Source: UBA1783 sp964449115 | Lineage (GTDB): Bacteria > Bacillota_I > Bacilli_A > Erysipelotrichales > Erysipelotrichaceae | Length of the DNA stretch: 64,000 bases | Direction: 5' to 3' | Assembly: GCA_964449115.1 (NCBI GenBank) | Contig: CAYUXW010000005.1 | Span: 8,264-72,263 of the forward strand | In this document: in pieces, positions 45,020-54,126 of the stretch | Layout: every line of letters starts with the position of its first letter | Position numbering within the stretch: position 1 is the stretch's first letter | Made by a program: the position numbers and the translations under genes | The notes under the pieces: generated by a model | Told to the model about the DNA's origin: nothing | Database searches by the model: none | Seen by the model: only the letters and a program-made list of their open reading frames with translations

Positions 45020-45988
45020 ATGTATCAGAAAAATTATGAAAATCTTGTCAAGCTGGTTGAAGAAGATGGTGTAATTATTCCAGTTGCTCAGCATCGCAAA
45101 GCTGATGGTTCTATCGATGTTGAAAAGAATCTGAACCTCTGGAATACGGCTATGAAGCGATTTGATATCATAAACCTCTGGCCAGAAAATCAGACTCCTG
45201 GCTATGATGATAGGGCACCACTGCAAAGTGAACCTTCTATAATCTTTATTCCAGCTCAAAACACTGTTGAAAAGAAAGGCACAATTATTGTGGCCTGTGG
45301 TGGTGGGTTTGTGACCAGAACCGGATGTGAAGGCTTCAATGTTGCCAAATACTTCTCGGACAAAGGATTTAATACTGCTATACTGACCTATCGTCTTTTT
45401 CCCTATAGTCGAAAAGACTCTCTAAATGACATGCAGAGAGCTATAAGACTTCTTAGAAGTAAAAAAGATCTGCTTGATATCACTGATAAAGTTGTCTGTA
45501 TGGGCTTTTCAGCTGGTGGAATGCTTTCAGCTAACTGTGCCACACACTTCGATTATGGCAACTTAGAAGCTGAAGACATTATTGAAAGAGAATCCTGTAG
45601 ACCAGATGCAGTAGTTCTGGGTTATGGAGCTTTCTGCTTTTCAGCTTTACCAGCTTCAGGATTCATCAGCCCGTTTGCCGATGACATCAAAGGACCATTT
45701 GGCTGTAATAGTAGAGATGATCTGGTTTATTTCTCGCCTGAAGTAAATATTACCAGAAAAACTCCACCATTCTTTATCTGGCAGACAAACAGCGATGATC
45801 CTCGTCATTCCTTTACAATGGGAAGTGCTCTTACAGCGGTAGGGATTCCCTTTGAAATGCACCTTTTTCCAGAAGGGGTACACGGCTTGGCTTTAGCTGA
45901 TGGTCACAACGATTTAGGCATGAACATTTCAAGTGTTCAGCAATGGGCAGTACTCTGTGTCAACTGGTTAGTTTCTCAGAAGATATAA
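45020..45988 (+). CDS. Alpha/beta hydrolase, acetyl-xylan-esterase-like
   Basis: 322 residues with no signal peptide. TIIVACGGGFVTRTGCEG supplies an HGGG-like oxyanion loop with Cys-Gly-Gly-Gly. The nucleophile elbow is MGFSAGGMLSA, Asp is likely in WQTNSDDPRH, and His lies in FPEGVHGLALADG. This pattern is that of small carbohydrate esterases (BD-FAE or CE7-like neighbours) acting on acetylated sugars. It starts two bases after the ATPase stop, so transport and de-esterification are coupled in one transcript. Confidence 0.83.
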   Translation: MYQKNYENLVKLVEEDGVIIPVAQHRKADGSIDVEKNLNLWNTAMKRFDIINLWPENQTPGYDDRAPLQSEPSIIFIPAQNTVEKKGTIIVACGGGFVTRTGCEGFNVAKYFSDKGFNTAILTYRLFPYSRKDSLNDMQRAIRLLRSKKDLLDITDKVVCMGFSAGGMLSANCATHFDYGNLEAEDIIERESCRPDAVVLGYGAFCFSALPASGFISPFADDIKGPFGCNSRDDLVYFSPEVNITRKTPPFFIWQTNSDDPRHSFTMGSALTAVGIPFEMHLFPEGVHGLALADGHNDLGMNISSVQQWAVLCVNWLVSQKI

Positions 45989-46010
45989 ATCTTAATCATT
46001 CTTCTTCCTT

Positions 46011-46050
46011 AAAAATAGAACAGTCTGTTAAGATAAACTGTTCTATTTTT
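46011..46050. terminator. Bidirectional terminator
   Basis: AAAAATAGAACAGT (46011-46024) and ACTGTTCTATTTTT (46037-46050) form a fourteen-base stem with A and T runs at the two ends. It ends the plus-strand ATPase-esterase unit and touches the stop codon of vsr on the other strand. Confidence 0.85.
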
Positions 46051-46505
46051 TATTCATTTTCTACTATATAATCCTGATTCTGTATTTTATTAATCTGATT
46101 TTCAATCTCATCTATCAGCTCCAGCATTCTGCTAACAAAGTCCTGTTTCAGTTCACATTCCCAAAGAGTAATGACATAATAGCCTTTCTGTTCTAATTCA
46201 AGAATGTTTTTTAAATCATTTTCTTGGTTTTTCTGAAATTTGCTGGTCCAGAAATCTACATTTGATTTGGGAGTATAGCCAAACTTGCAGTTGTGATGAT
46301 GCCAGAAGCAGCCATTGACAAAAATGACAATCATATATCTGGTAATAACAATATCCGGACTTCCAGGTAACTCTCTATAGTTTTTACGATATCTGTAGCC
46401 ACGATGCCATAGGTATTTTCTCACCTTTATTTCCAGTGAGGTATCTTTACCCTTTATCCTGGACATATTCCATGATCTGTGTTCTTTGGCATCCTTCTTA
46501 CTCAT
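46050..46505 (-). CDS. vsr: Very short patch repair endonuclease (Vsr)
   Basis: 151 residues, the normal size. Vsr nicks DNA 5' of T in T:G mismatches arising from deamination of 5-methylcytosine. Family motifs: NMSRIKGKDTSLEIKVRK, the catalytic PGSPDIVI with Asp, VIFVNGCFWHHHNC (Zn and active-site His), and WECEL at the end of the fold. Most relatives have His-Gly-Cys where this one has Asn-Gly-Cys. The start overlaps the carboxylesterase stop by four bases, an odd partner. No cytosine methyltransferase is found in the window. Confidence 0.93.
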   Translation of the reverse strand: MSKKDAKEHRSWNMSRIKGKDTSLEIKVRKYLWHRGYRYRKNYRELPGSPDIVITRYMIVIFVNGCFWHHHNCKFGYTPKSNVDFWTSKFQKNQENDLKNILELEQKGYYVITLWECELKQDFVSRMLELIDEIENQINKIQNQDYIVENE

Positions 46506-47917
46506 TTTTTCTTCCTCAGATTATCGATAATTTCCTTTTCCATTTTCACAAATTTTCCATCTGTCAGCCTGTTGTAGTCTTCCATATAGCAGCCTTCAAC
46601 ACACAGTTTCATTGTTAAGGCCTTTTTATCATATTTCTGCCAATATGGTAAACCTTTTCCATTTGGATTACCGTTATGGGCAAAATTAGCCCAGTACTTC
46701 TGCATCTGCAATGAAAGATTCCAGTCTTCTACAGTATATGGTCGCCAGCTGCCATCCAGGGTTCCAAACTGATAGCGATTATCACAGGAATGTGGTGTGC
46801 CAGCATCATCTCCTGGCTGAGGCCTGTCAAAAACATAAAGATAGGTACTTTTATCGCTGCTTTTTTCTCTTGTACTGGCAAAGGCTCTAGCCTGAGCGTA
46901 CATATTAACATTAAACATTGGCGGCTTATCGTTTACTCCTTCATCAACAGTACAGCCGATAATTACATCAACATCAGCCATTTCTCCATTTATTACCATT
47001 TCATCGATATCTTTCGGCAAGACATAACCATCCGTACAGAGATTAAAACCATTAAAGAAACCCAGCCTGTCATTTTCATCACGTATTATCTGCCAGTCAA
47101 GCTTTCTTAGCTGTTCAATATTTTCACAGCCCAGATTTTTCATAAACTGCTCTCCCATCAGCAGCTGTTTTTTGTAGGATACATTTTTTGTTACAGTACC
47201 GATACCTCCAGCTGATTGAATTGAAACACGACTCACCATATTTTCAGCCAGTGGTGAGCAAAGTATAGCTAAACAGCTTCTTCCTCCTGCTGACTGACCA
47301 AACAAGGTTATATTATCTGGATCACCACCAAAAGCTCTGATATTTTCCCTGACCCATTTTATCGCCATAATCTGATCCATCAGGCCATAGTTGCCACTGC
47401 TGTTATGCTCACTTTCTTCAGCCAGCTGGGGATGACAGAAATAACCAAAAACATTCAGACGATAATTGATACTGACCAGAATAACATTCTGCCTGCAGAA
47501 ATTATCACCACAGTATTCATAGTCTGAGCCATACCACTGCTGTAAGCCACCACCATGAATATAAATCATAACTGGAAGATTATCTTTGTCAGTTACAGCT
47601 GGCGTATAGATATTTAAATAAAGACAGTCTTCACTCATCTTAGGAGGATAAGGGTAATTATCAATCATTATATAAGAATGACCACTATCATCGGTTATAT
47701 CATCAATAGCCTTATCCCAGCGATCAAACTGAGCACAGGCATCACCGTATCTGTCACATACTCTTATCCCTTCAAAACATTCGGGCTGTACTGGTGGTTT
47801 CCATCTTAAATCATTTACAGGGGCCTTGGCATATGGAATTCCACGAAACAGGGCAAAACCGGCATTGGAAACAACTGACTGATATATTCCATATTTTGTT
47901 TTTGCCAATTTAATCAT
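46502..47917 (-). CDS. Type-B carboxylesterase, second copy
   Basis: 471 residues. It shows EDCLYLNIYTP, VMIYIHGGGLQQWYG for the oxyanion hole, the nucleophile in FGQSAGGRSCLA, and His in GTPHSCDNRYQFG. The family C-terminal YWANFAHNGNPNG is also present. It is shorter than the copy at 35746 (529) mainly around the middle cap region. No signal peptide. The start overlaps the MFS transporter stop by one base, so transporter, esterase and vsr are read as one operon. Confidence 0.9.
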   Translation of the reverse strand: MIKLAKTKYGIYQSVVSNAGFALFRGIPYAKAPVNDLRWKPPVQPECFEGIRVCDRYGDACAQFDRWDKAIDDITDDSGHSYIMIDNYPYPPKMSEDCLYLNIYTPAVTDKDNLPVMIYIHGGGLQQWYGSDYEYCGDNFCRQNVILVSINYRLNVFGYFCHPQLAEESEHNSSGNYGLMDQIMAIKWVRENIRAFGGDPDNITLFGQSAGGRSCLAILCSPLAENMVSRVSIQSAGGIGTVTKNVSYKKQLLMGEQFMKNLGCENIEQLRKLDWQIIRDENDRLGFFNGFNLCTDGYVLPKDIDEMVINGEMADVDVIIGCTVDEGVNDKPPMFNVNMYAQARAFASTREKSSDKSTYLYVFDRPQPGDDAGTPHSCDNRYQFGTLDGSWRPYTVEDWNLSLQMQKYWANFAHNGNPNGKGLPYWQKYDKKALTMKLCVEGCYMEDYNRLTDGKFVKMEKEIIDNLRKKK

Positions 47918-49089
47918 TATATTGTTCCTTTCCTTCTTTTACTTAAACTATAGATATAATATATCGGGATACATAAAAGTAAAAGTATTCCATAGATGTT
48001 AAAAAGAGTTCCATAGCCTGAATTAGAAATTACAAAGGCTCCAATAGCCGGACCAATAACATTACCTAAGTCCATTCCAATATAACAGGTACTGGAAGCC
48101 ACTCCACTTTTCTTTATGCCCAGCTGTCTGAGTGTTTCTGTTTGAATAGCCGATTGACCACTTCCCTGTCCGACAGATTTTAAAACCGCCGCTACCAGTA
48201 TTAAAGGAAGACTTTCTGCTCTGGCAAAAATAAAGGCAAATAAAGCCGATATTACAAAAGCTGGATAAAGAGTAAAGGCAATTGCTTTTCTATCCAACAG
48301 CTTACCGGTAAATGGTTTGCTTAGAATTGTCGCAATTGAACCAACTGTATAAAACAGGGTGATATTGGCGATGTTTCTTTTTTCACCAAAATCTTTCAGA
48401 TAATAAAGTAAAATTCCATTTCCTATTGACAGCATGCCGATCAGAAAAACATAAATTATCAGATCAAAGGCAAAGAAGTCTTCAAGTCTGAATTTAAACT
48501 TTTCTTTCTTTTCCTTTACTTGTGGTTTATATGGTATCAGCCAAAAGCCAGCAGCACACATCATATTGATAAAGCAGGCCCAGATAAATATCGCTTCCAT
48601 TCCATAGTATGACTGAATCATATCACCAAGCTGAGGGCCAATCATCGTGGAAATTACGGTTCCAATACCGATATAGCTCAAGCCTTCACCTAGTCGGCTA
48701 AGAGGTAAAAACTCAGCTCCAAAAGCCATCGAAACCGTACCACTTAAACTGAAGGAAATGCCATTTAAAATCCTGACAAAAATAATCATCTCCACACTAT
48801 CGGCAATAGAATATAGATATAGACAGATTATTGACAGACAATATGAAATAACCATAAGTTTTTTCTTGTTGAATCGATCACTGGCTGCTCCAGAAAAAGG
48901 TCTTCCAATCAAAGCAACCAGACTCATCAGCGAAGAGATAATCCCGGTTATCTGCATTGGTGCTCCTTTAGAAACAAGATATTGTGGCAGAATCGGATTT
49001 ACCATAAAGGCTGCACTGCCACTTAAGACACTTAAAAACAGAATCATCATAAATGGCAAAGTAAATATTTTTTCACTTCTAATATTCAT
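47917..49089 (-). CDS. MFS transporter
   Basis: 390 residues with about twelve membrane helices. The loop 2-3 signature is close to LIGRPFSGAASDRFNKKK and its repeat after helix 8 is ILSKPFTGKLLDRK, both standard for the major facilitator superfamily. The substrate cannot be told. As the first gene of an operon with a type-B carboxylesterase it may import or export the esterase substrate or product. It has no partner regulator in the window. Confidence 0.88.
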   Translation of the reverse strand: MNIRSEKIFTLPFMMILFLSVLSGSAAFMVNPILPQYLVSKGAPMQITGIISSLMSLVALIGRPFSGAASDRFNKKKLMVISYCLSIICLYLYSIADSVEMIIFVRILNGISFSLSGTVSMAFGAEFLPLSRLGEGLSYIGIGTVISTMIGPQLGDMIQSYYGMEAIFIWACFINMMCAAGFWLIPYKPQVKEKKEKFKFRLEDFFAFDLIIYVFLIGMLSIGNGILLYYLKDFGEKRNIANITLFYTVGSIATILSKPFTGKLLDRKAIAFTLYPAFVISALFAFIFARAESLPLILVAAVLKSVGQGSGQSAIQTETLRQLGIKKSGVASSTCYIGMDLGNVIGPAIGAFVISNSGYGTLFNIYGILLLLCIPIYYIYSLSKRRKGTI

Positions 49090-49263
49090 AGTCAGCCCTT
49101 TCTATAAATTAATAAAACTTGAATGTTGTGGTTGATTTTTTATCTGTATCTAAATAATAAACAAGAAAAAAGACAATAACTATTAAAAAAGAAAACAAAA
49201 CTATCAAATATAACTTCATTTTTATATTGTTGTTGCTTGAAATATCGTTTTATTCAAAAGAAA

Positions 49264-49283
49264 ATCAGGCCCTGAAGCCTGAT
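49264..49283 (-). terminator. Terminator of the ATP-grasp/esterase operon
   Basis: ATCAGGC / GCCTGAT, seven base pairs. On the minus strand it is followed by TTTTCTTTT. It lies 11 bases beyond the esterase stop. Confidence 0.65.
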
Positions 49284-49293
49284 TGCTCTATTT

Positions 49294-50028
49294 TTATAAT
49301 TTGCCTAAGAAATAAGGCATCTGGATTCTCCACCAAGGCCAGTCATGATGAACATCATAACCCCAGAAGTCAATCCAGGCAGGTACACCCTTATTATGCA
49401 GTACCTGACCAAGTTCTCTGGTATCTCTGATAGAATCCTCTTCCCAGTTACCCTGACCTGTACAGATGATAATATTACCTTTTCTATATAAATCTAGATA
49501 AAAATTATCCTGCATTTCTTTTAGATAATGTACTGGACTATTGAGATAAACTCCCATATCTGAAATATCATCACCAACAAAGAATCTTATATCATAAATG
49601 CCACTTAAAGCAATAACGGTATCAAAGACATCTGGATGTCTGAAATAGAAGTTAGCGCTGTGAAAGCCACCCATACTGCAACCAGTGGCAATCATTGGCC
49701 CATGCCAACCTGAATGATGTTTTACAAAAGGTATGAATTCATCGATGATATATTTGTCATACACATTATGCATTCTGGCCATATCACCTGGCCATTTTCC
49801 TTTTGCCAGCCAGCTTTCATAATCCACACTGTCAACTGTGTAGAAAATGAATTTACCATCATTGATAAAATCCTCAACAGCCTCAATCATCTTGAAGTCT
49901 TCGTATTCATAAAATCTTCCCCCTGAAGAAGGAAATACTATTACCGGCTTTCCTGCATGTCCATAGCTTTTAAAAGCCATTACTCTATTTAAGTGTGAAC
50001 TATAAAACTCATGATATTCTACTTTCAT
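49294..50028 (-). CDS. Esterase family alpha/beta hydrolase
   Basis: 244 residues, cytoplasmic. It has PVIVFPSSGGRFYEYED near the N-terminus, the elbow ATGCSMGGFHSANFY with the Ser nucleophile near residue 119, and DVHHDWPWWR for the His. The family is the esterase-D-like group often listed as a putative esterase. It starts 14 bases after the ATP-grasp stop, so the pair is one transcript. The role is presumably hydrolysis of an acyl or acetyl ester. Confidence 0.82.
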   Translation of the reverse strand: MKVEYHEFYSSHLNRVMAFKSYGHAGKPVIVFPSSGGRFYEYEDFKMIEAVEDFINDGKFIFYTVDSVDYESWLAKGKWPGDMARMHNVYDKYIIDEFIPFVKHHSGWHGPMIATGCSMGGFHSANFYFRHPDVFDTVIALSGIYDIRFFVGDDISDMGVYLNSPVHYLKEMQDNFYLDLYRKGNIIICTGQGNWEEDSIRDTRELGQVLHNKGVPAWIDFWGYDVHHDWPWWRIQMPYFLGKL

Positions 50029-50042
50029 CTAAACCACCACCA

Positions 50043-51206
50043 TTAATATCTCTCTGTTATATATGCTGCGGCTTCTTTTAGTTCATCAAGATTTGTTGAT
50101 CTGATAACATAGCAATAGTTACCCATTACATCAGCAAAAATATCAGGCATTAAACCATTTTTAGAAATCACATGTCCGTAATTATTCAAGGCATCATGAT
50201 GTGAATGTTTCAATTCATTTTCAAGTCCATATCTTACACCAATGAAAGCACAGTGATACTTGACTTCTGGTTTTTCAAGATTTTCCTGATTTAAAATCAT
50301 TCTGGCATATAAATCAAAAACGCTGATATCGCAAGCATAGTTAAAGATGTCTACTGACCATCCTCCAGGAGGCCTGACGTTAATTTCCAAGGCTACCAGT
50401 TCATCTTCATCAGTTCTGAAGAACTCTAAATGGAAAAATCTGTTTCTGATACCAAATTCTTTAACTGCTCTTAGTCCCACATCCATCAAATCGGCAGGAA
50501 TTTCAAACTGGTTGAAATAAACAGTGTCTTCTGCATCTCTAACCATTTCCATTACTCCACCATAAATAAACGAATTCAGATATAAAATATTTCCATCTTT
50601 ATCTACCAGACCATCAAAGGTATTGATATCTCCAGTGACATATTCTTCAAAAATATAGTCAACATCTGGTTTGATAGCGAAAAACTGTTCCAGCTCTTCA
50701 TCAGATGAAATCTGATAAGCACCACTGGCACCAACACCAATGTCTGGTTTTCCAACTACCGGATAACCAACTTTACTGATAAATTTTCTAGCTGATTCAA
50801 TATCATTAATAATTGCTCCTCTTGCAACAGGAATGTTAGCTCTCTGGAAAACCTTTTTCATTTCTGATTTTCTTTTGATTGGAGGCATATCAGCCGTTTT
50901 TAAACCTGGAACATTGAAGTCTGTTCTCAGCTGAGCTTCTTTTTCCAGCCAATGCTCATTGTGTGATTCAATAAAATCAATCTTTCCATACTTGAAAGTA
51001 AAGAAACCACAGGCTCTTAAAAGCTGACTGTAATCCTCCATATCATCAACTCGATAGTACTCAGTTAATGCCTGTCTTAATTCCAAATCCAAATTGAAAT
51101 AAGGTTCTGAAGCTATTCCCAACACCTTGATTCCATGTTTGTGCATGGCTGTAACGAAGTATTTAAAATTTCTTGGGAAATGTGGTGATATAAATACATA
51201 GTTCAT
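50043..51206 (-). CDS. ATP-grasp ligase-like protein
   Basis: 387 residues. An N-terminal Rossmann-like region (MNYVFISPHFPRNFKYF) leads to an ATP-grasp core: KRKSEMKKVFQRANIPVA, VGKPDIGVGASGAYQI (Gly-rich loop), YIFEEYVTGDINTFDG and FFHLEFFRTDEDELVALEINVRPPGG (metal ligands Glu and Asn). Members join a carboxyl group to an amine or thiol through an acyl phosphate, as in carboxylate-amine ligases. The substrates are unknown. It heads an operon with an esterase and AAGGAGA precedes the ATG. Confidence 0.85.
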   Translation of the reverse strand: MNYVFISPHFPRNFKYFVTAMHKHGIKVLGIASEPYFNLDLELRQALTEYYRVDDMEDYSQLLRACGFFTFKYGKIDFIESHNEHWLEKEAQLRTDFNVPGLKTADMPPIKRKSEMKKVFQRANIPVARGAIINDIESARKFISKVGYPVVGKPDIGVGASGAYQISSDEELEQFFAIKPDVDYIFEEYVTGDINTFDGLVDKDGNILYLNSFIYGGVMEMVRDAEDTVYFNQFEIPADLMDVGLRAVKEFGIRNRFFHLEFFRTDEDELVALEINVRPPGGWSVDIFNYACDISVFDLYARMILNQENLEKPEVKYHCAFIGVRYGLENELKHSHHDALNNYGHVISKNGLMPDIFADVMGNYCYVIRSTNLDELKEAAAYITERY

Positions 51207-51392
51207 ACTAGTCTCCTTTCTTAAAGTTTTTTATGCTCGTATTTCTAATTTTCATTAGATTTCAAGCCTTATAAACTTCAAGATATTTTAAAATCTTTCA
51301 TCAATTTTAACCAAAAATGAAAATAATATCAACAATTAAATAGCATTTAATACTTTTATATATAAATGCTTCAAAGTTAATTATTATTAATT

Positions 51393-52196
51393 CTACCTGA
51401 CTTCTATTTTAGAAGGATATCTGTTTTCAAATTCATTTAGTACACCCAGTAAATATTCATCAAGATATTTAATAGCTTCTGCTCTGATTTTATCAGGTAT
51501 TCCATAATAGGCCTGAGCAATACTTCCGGTAATAGCACCAATAGTATCACTATCTCCACCAATAGATATGGCATTTCTTATGGCATCTTCAAAATCTGTT
51601 GACTCAAAAAATGCTTCTAAAGCCTGAGGTACAGAACCCTGGCAGGAAACGTCAAATCGATAAGTTTCACGAATATCATCCAGCTTAAAATCAATCTGAT
51701 AATAATGTTTGTTGATGTAATCCTTTATTTCTGAAATGCTCTTTCCAGTTTTAGCCAGATATATCGCTACTGCGGTAGCCTGAGCTCCCTTTATTCCCTC
51801 GGGATGATTATGAGTTGCTTCAGTTACTTTTCTAGATAGCTCAATTGCTTCTTCTAAGGAAGTTGCCACAATACCACAACCACTGACACGCATCGCTGAG
51901 CCATTTCCCCAGCTGTGATAGGGCTTAGGATCAAAAGAATGTATCCATCTAAAAAAACTGCCCCCAAAACCGGCATAAGGATATTTTCGTCCAAATCTCT
52001 GCATACACTTAATGGCATTTTTACTCAGCATTTCATAGTTTGAATCACTTATCAGGATTGCCTTGGCTATCGCCAGACTCATCACTGAATCATCAGTAAA
52101 ACAACATTCATCTGTAAACAATTCAAATTCTTTTGTTTTTTTATTGTCCCACTCAAAACGTGAACCAACTATATCACCAATTATTGCACCTAACAT
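51393..52196 (-). CDS. ADP-ribosylglycohydrolase family protein
   Basis: 267 residues, all alpha. Two metal-binding signatures are clear: GAIIGDIVGSRFEW with FTDDSVMSLA near residues 4-42, and SIGGDSDTIGAITGS near 213-228, each with the paired Asp that bind Mg. DraG/ARH enzymes remove ADP-ribose from proteins or small molecules. The ligand here is unknown; no ADP-ribosyltransferase is adjacent. It is a single-gene unit between an ATP-grasp gene and a redox operon. Confidence 0.9.
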   Translation of the reverse strand: MLGAIIGDIVGSRFEWDNKKTKEFELFTDECCFTDDSVMSLAIAKAILISDSNYEMLSKNAIKCMQRFGRKYPYAGFGGSFFRWIHSFDPKPYHSWGNGSAMRVSGCGIVATSLEEAIELSRKVTEATHNHPEGIKGAQATAVAIYLAKTGKSISEIKDYINKHYYQIDFKLDDIRETYRFDVSCQGSVPQALEAFFESTDFEDAIRNAISIGGDSDTIGAITGSIAQAYYGIPDKIRAEAIKYLDEYLLGVLNEFENRYPSKIEVR

Positions 52197-52337
52197 CGCT
52201 CTTTCTCCTAAATATTCTTAATTTCTTTCCTTTTAATATCTTTATCTGAAACAATTAATTATAAAAATTAACTCCCCCTATATTATATAGGAAAACCTGT
52301 TATAAATCTAAAAACATTCACTATCATTGAAGATAAA

Positions 52338-52368
52338 AAAACTTCGTTTTCAGCAAGGACGAAGTTTT
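52338..52368 (-). terminator. Terminator of the DUF6132-CcdA-TlpA operon
   Basis: AAAACTTCG / CGAAGTTTT, nine base pairs. On the minus strand it is followed by a run of T (rc of 52335-52341). It ends four bases before the TlpA stop. Confidence 0.8.
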
Positions 52369-52372
52369 CATC

Positions 52373-52939
52373 TTATTTAATCATATCTATTCCGCGCTTT
52401 AGAGTAGCTTTATCAATAGCTCCGGTAGCATAGGCGACAAAATTGCCCTCAGCATCAATGAATAAGGTTGTTGGTAAATTCTGTACTCCATATATACTGG
52501 CAGCATTTGACTTTAAATCAAAAAATACTGAAAAGCTATATTCATTTTCATTAATAAAATCTATTGCTTTTTTCTGTGTTTCTCTAGAGCCATCAGTCAT
52601 ATTAATCATCAGAAACTGAATTTCATCACCCAATTCCAGATACATCTGTTCAAAGTCTGGCATTTCCATCTGACATGGTGGACACCAGCTGGCCCAGAAA
52701 TTAAGTACAATCGGCTTACCAATAAAATCACTTAAATGTACCTCATTGCCACTGGCATCATAGACTGTAAAATCAGGAGCTTTTTCCAGCTTTTGTGAAT
52801 CATCATCTTGATTCTGCTGGTTATCCAGCAGTTGATTATTACCAGCGTTTTTACTTAATTGTTTATATAATATGCTAGCTCCACCTATCAGCAAAGCAAA
52901 GACCAATAATATTGTAAATAGTTTTTTCTTGTCATTCAT
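52373..52939 (-). CDS. TlpA/ResA-like thiol-disulfide oxidoreductase, membrane-anchored
   Basis: 188 residues. One N-terminal membrane helix (KLFTILLVFALLIGGASIL) is followed by a linker rich in Gln and Asn (22-50). A thioredoxin fold then carries WASWCPPCQMEM, the CPPC active site, and the cis-Pro loop QNLPTTLFID. It should reduce disulfides outside the membrane, taking electrons from the CcdA protein encoded just upstream (gap of 15 bases). Confidence 0.92.
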   Translation of the reverse strand: MNDKKKLFTILLVFALLIGGASILYKQLSKNAGNNQLLDNQQNQDDDSQKLEKAPDFTVYDASGNEVHLSDFIGKPIVLNFWASWCPPCQMEMPDFEQMYLELGDEIQFLMINMTDGSRETQKKAIDFINENEYSFSVFFDLKSNAASIYGVQNLPTTLFIDAEGNFVAYATGAIDKATLKRGIDMIK

Positions 52940-52954
52940 AATCTTTTTTCCTTC

Positions 52955-53617
52955 CTAACTGAGTAATCCTAAAACCTTACCCATCATACCTGTGGCCATT
53001 AATACTCCAATAGCAACAAGCAGAATACCACTGATAGTATTTATAAGCTGATAGTTTTTCTTAATCCAGTCAAAGGCACCCTTTAAATAATCTATTAATA
53101 CAGCACTTAAAATAAATGGAATTCCCAGTCCTAAAGAATATAATAGCAGCATCAGCATTCCCTCAATAACATGAGCCTGCTGAGAAGCCAGCATCAGTGC
53201 TGAGCCAAGAAAAGCGCCAACACATGGTGTCCAGCCAATTGAGAAAACCATACCAAATAATACAGCTGAGAAAAATCCCATATTGTCAGTATTGACAGAA
53301 CGATTACTATCCTTAAATAAATTAAGTTTGAAAACTCCTAAAAAATTCAATCCAAAGATAATAACTATCAAACCTGAAACAATGTTGACTACTGTCTGAT
53401 ATTCTTTAAGAAAACTGCCTACCGTTCCAGCCAGTGCCCCCAGCATGACAAAGATAACTGTAAAACCACTAACAAAGCCAACAGCTCCTTTTAAAGTTTT
53501 GCCAGTAGTTCGCTCTCCTCCACCAGCAAAATAAGAAATATATATTGGCAGCATCGGTAATAGACAAGGAGAAATAAAGGTAATTATCCCTTCAAGAAAA
53601 GCAATTAAATATTGCAT
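52955..53617 (-). CDS. CcdA/DsbD-like membrane electron carrier
   Basis: 220 residues with six membrane helices. The paired redox Cys are in FISPCLLPMLPIY (helix 1) and IGWTPCVGAFLGSAL (helix 4), diagnostic for CcdA. It moves electrons from cytoplasmic thioredoxin to extracytoplasmic thiol proteins, here the TlpA-like protein downstream. The start overlaps the stop of the small DUF6132 gene by one base, which shows translational coupling. Confidence 0.92.
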   Translation of the reverse strand: MQYLIAFLEGIITFISPCLLPMLPIYISYFAGGGERTTGKTLKGAVGFVSGFTVIFVMLGALAGTVGSFLKEYQTVVNIVSGLIVIIFGLNFLGVFKLNLFKDSNRSVNTDNMGFFSAVLFGMVFSIGWTPCVGAFLGSALMLASQQAHVIEGMLMLLLYSLGLGIPFILSAVLIDYLKGAFDWIKKNYQLINTISGILLVAIGVLMATGMMGKVLGLLS

Positions 53618-53817
53618 TAATTAACACTCTCCTTTTCAAAGGCCCCTGATAGTAAAAAACCAAGCAATGCCATATAAGCAGTAGAAATATATGGATTAGA
53701 TGTTATGATACATCCTCCTGTTGGACAGCCAACCAATCTATAATAAACATAGCCCACTACTCCACCAACAATAGTGAAGATTAAAGGACGAAGCCATTTT
53801 TTCTTTTTATCTTTCAT
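53617..53817 (-). CDS. Small membrane protein, DUF6132 family
   Basis: 66 residues with two membrane helices and the conserved central loop VGCPTGGCIITSNPYIST. The GCPTGGC pair of cysteines next to a membrane suggests a redox or metal role. Function in the family is unknown. It is the first gene of an operon with CcdA and TlpA-like genes, which supports a thiol-redox link. GGAGGA lies before the ATG. Confidence 0.8.
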   Translation of the reverse strand: MKDKKKKWLRPLIFTIVGGVVGYVYYRLVGCPTGGCIITSNPYISTAYMALLGFLLSGAFEKESVN

Positions 53818-54126
53818 GTTTTATTCCTCCTGTTAAATATCGCTAACTTATAATAAACATTCTGTTAACATAATTGATGATAAATCAGTTCGTTTACACA
53901 TCCAATACAAATGTTATCATCTAAAGTATATAGTATAAACAATCATATTTCGGTGATAATATCACCCAATAAATCTACTACAAAAATCATTATCTTGCCA
54001 TTACTCTTTAATCAATTGAATTAAACAGCATTCAATATTATAATATGAAACAATAGTGCTGAAAAAATTAAAACTTATCAGAAAACATTTATCACAAGAT
54101 ATTAAAAACAAAACAGGAGAAAAAAC
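53818..54126. other. Divergent regulatory region with palindrome GGTGATA-A-TATCACC
   Basis: About 310 bases between the DUF6132 and AEC genes. It holds a perfect 15-base palindrome GGTGATAATATCACC at 53952-53966, a possible repressor operator, and the AEC promoter at 54016-54044. A minus-strand promoter near TATACT (rc of about 53934) is likely but I cannot fix the -35. Otherwise the DNA is AT-rich without other structure. Confidence 0.55.
54016..54044 (+). promoter_or_regulatory. Promoter of the AEC transporter gene
   Basis: TTGAAT, a 17-base spacer and TATAAT (54039-54044). AGGAG at 54114-54118 precedes the ATG at 54127. Confidence 0.75.

Noticed and set aside
51342..51370. AGCATTTA/TAAATGCT stem after the ADP-ribosylglycohydrolase gene as terminator
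   Set aside because: The T run is weak on the minus strand, so termination is not supported well enough to list.
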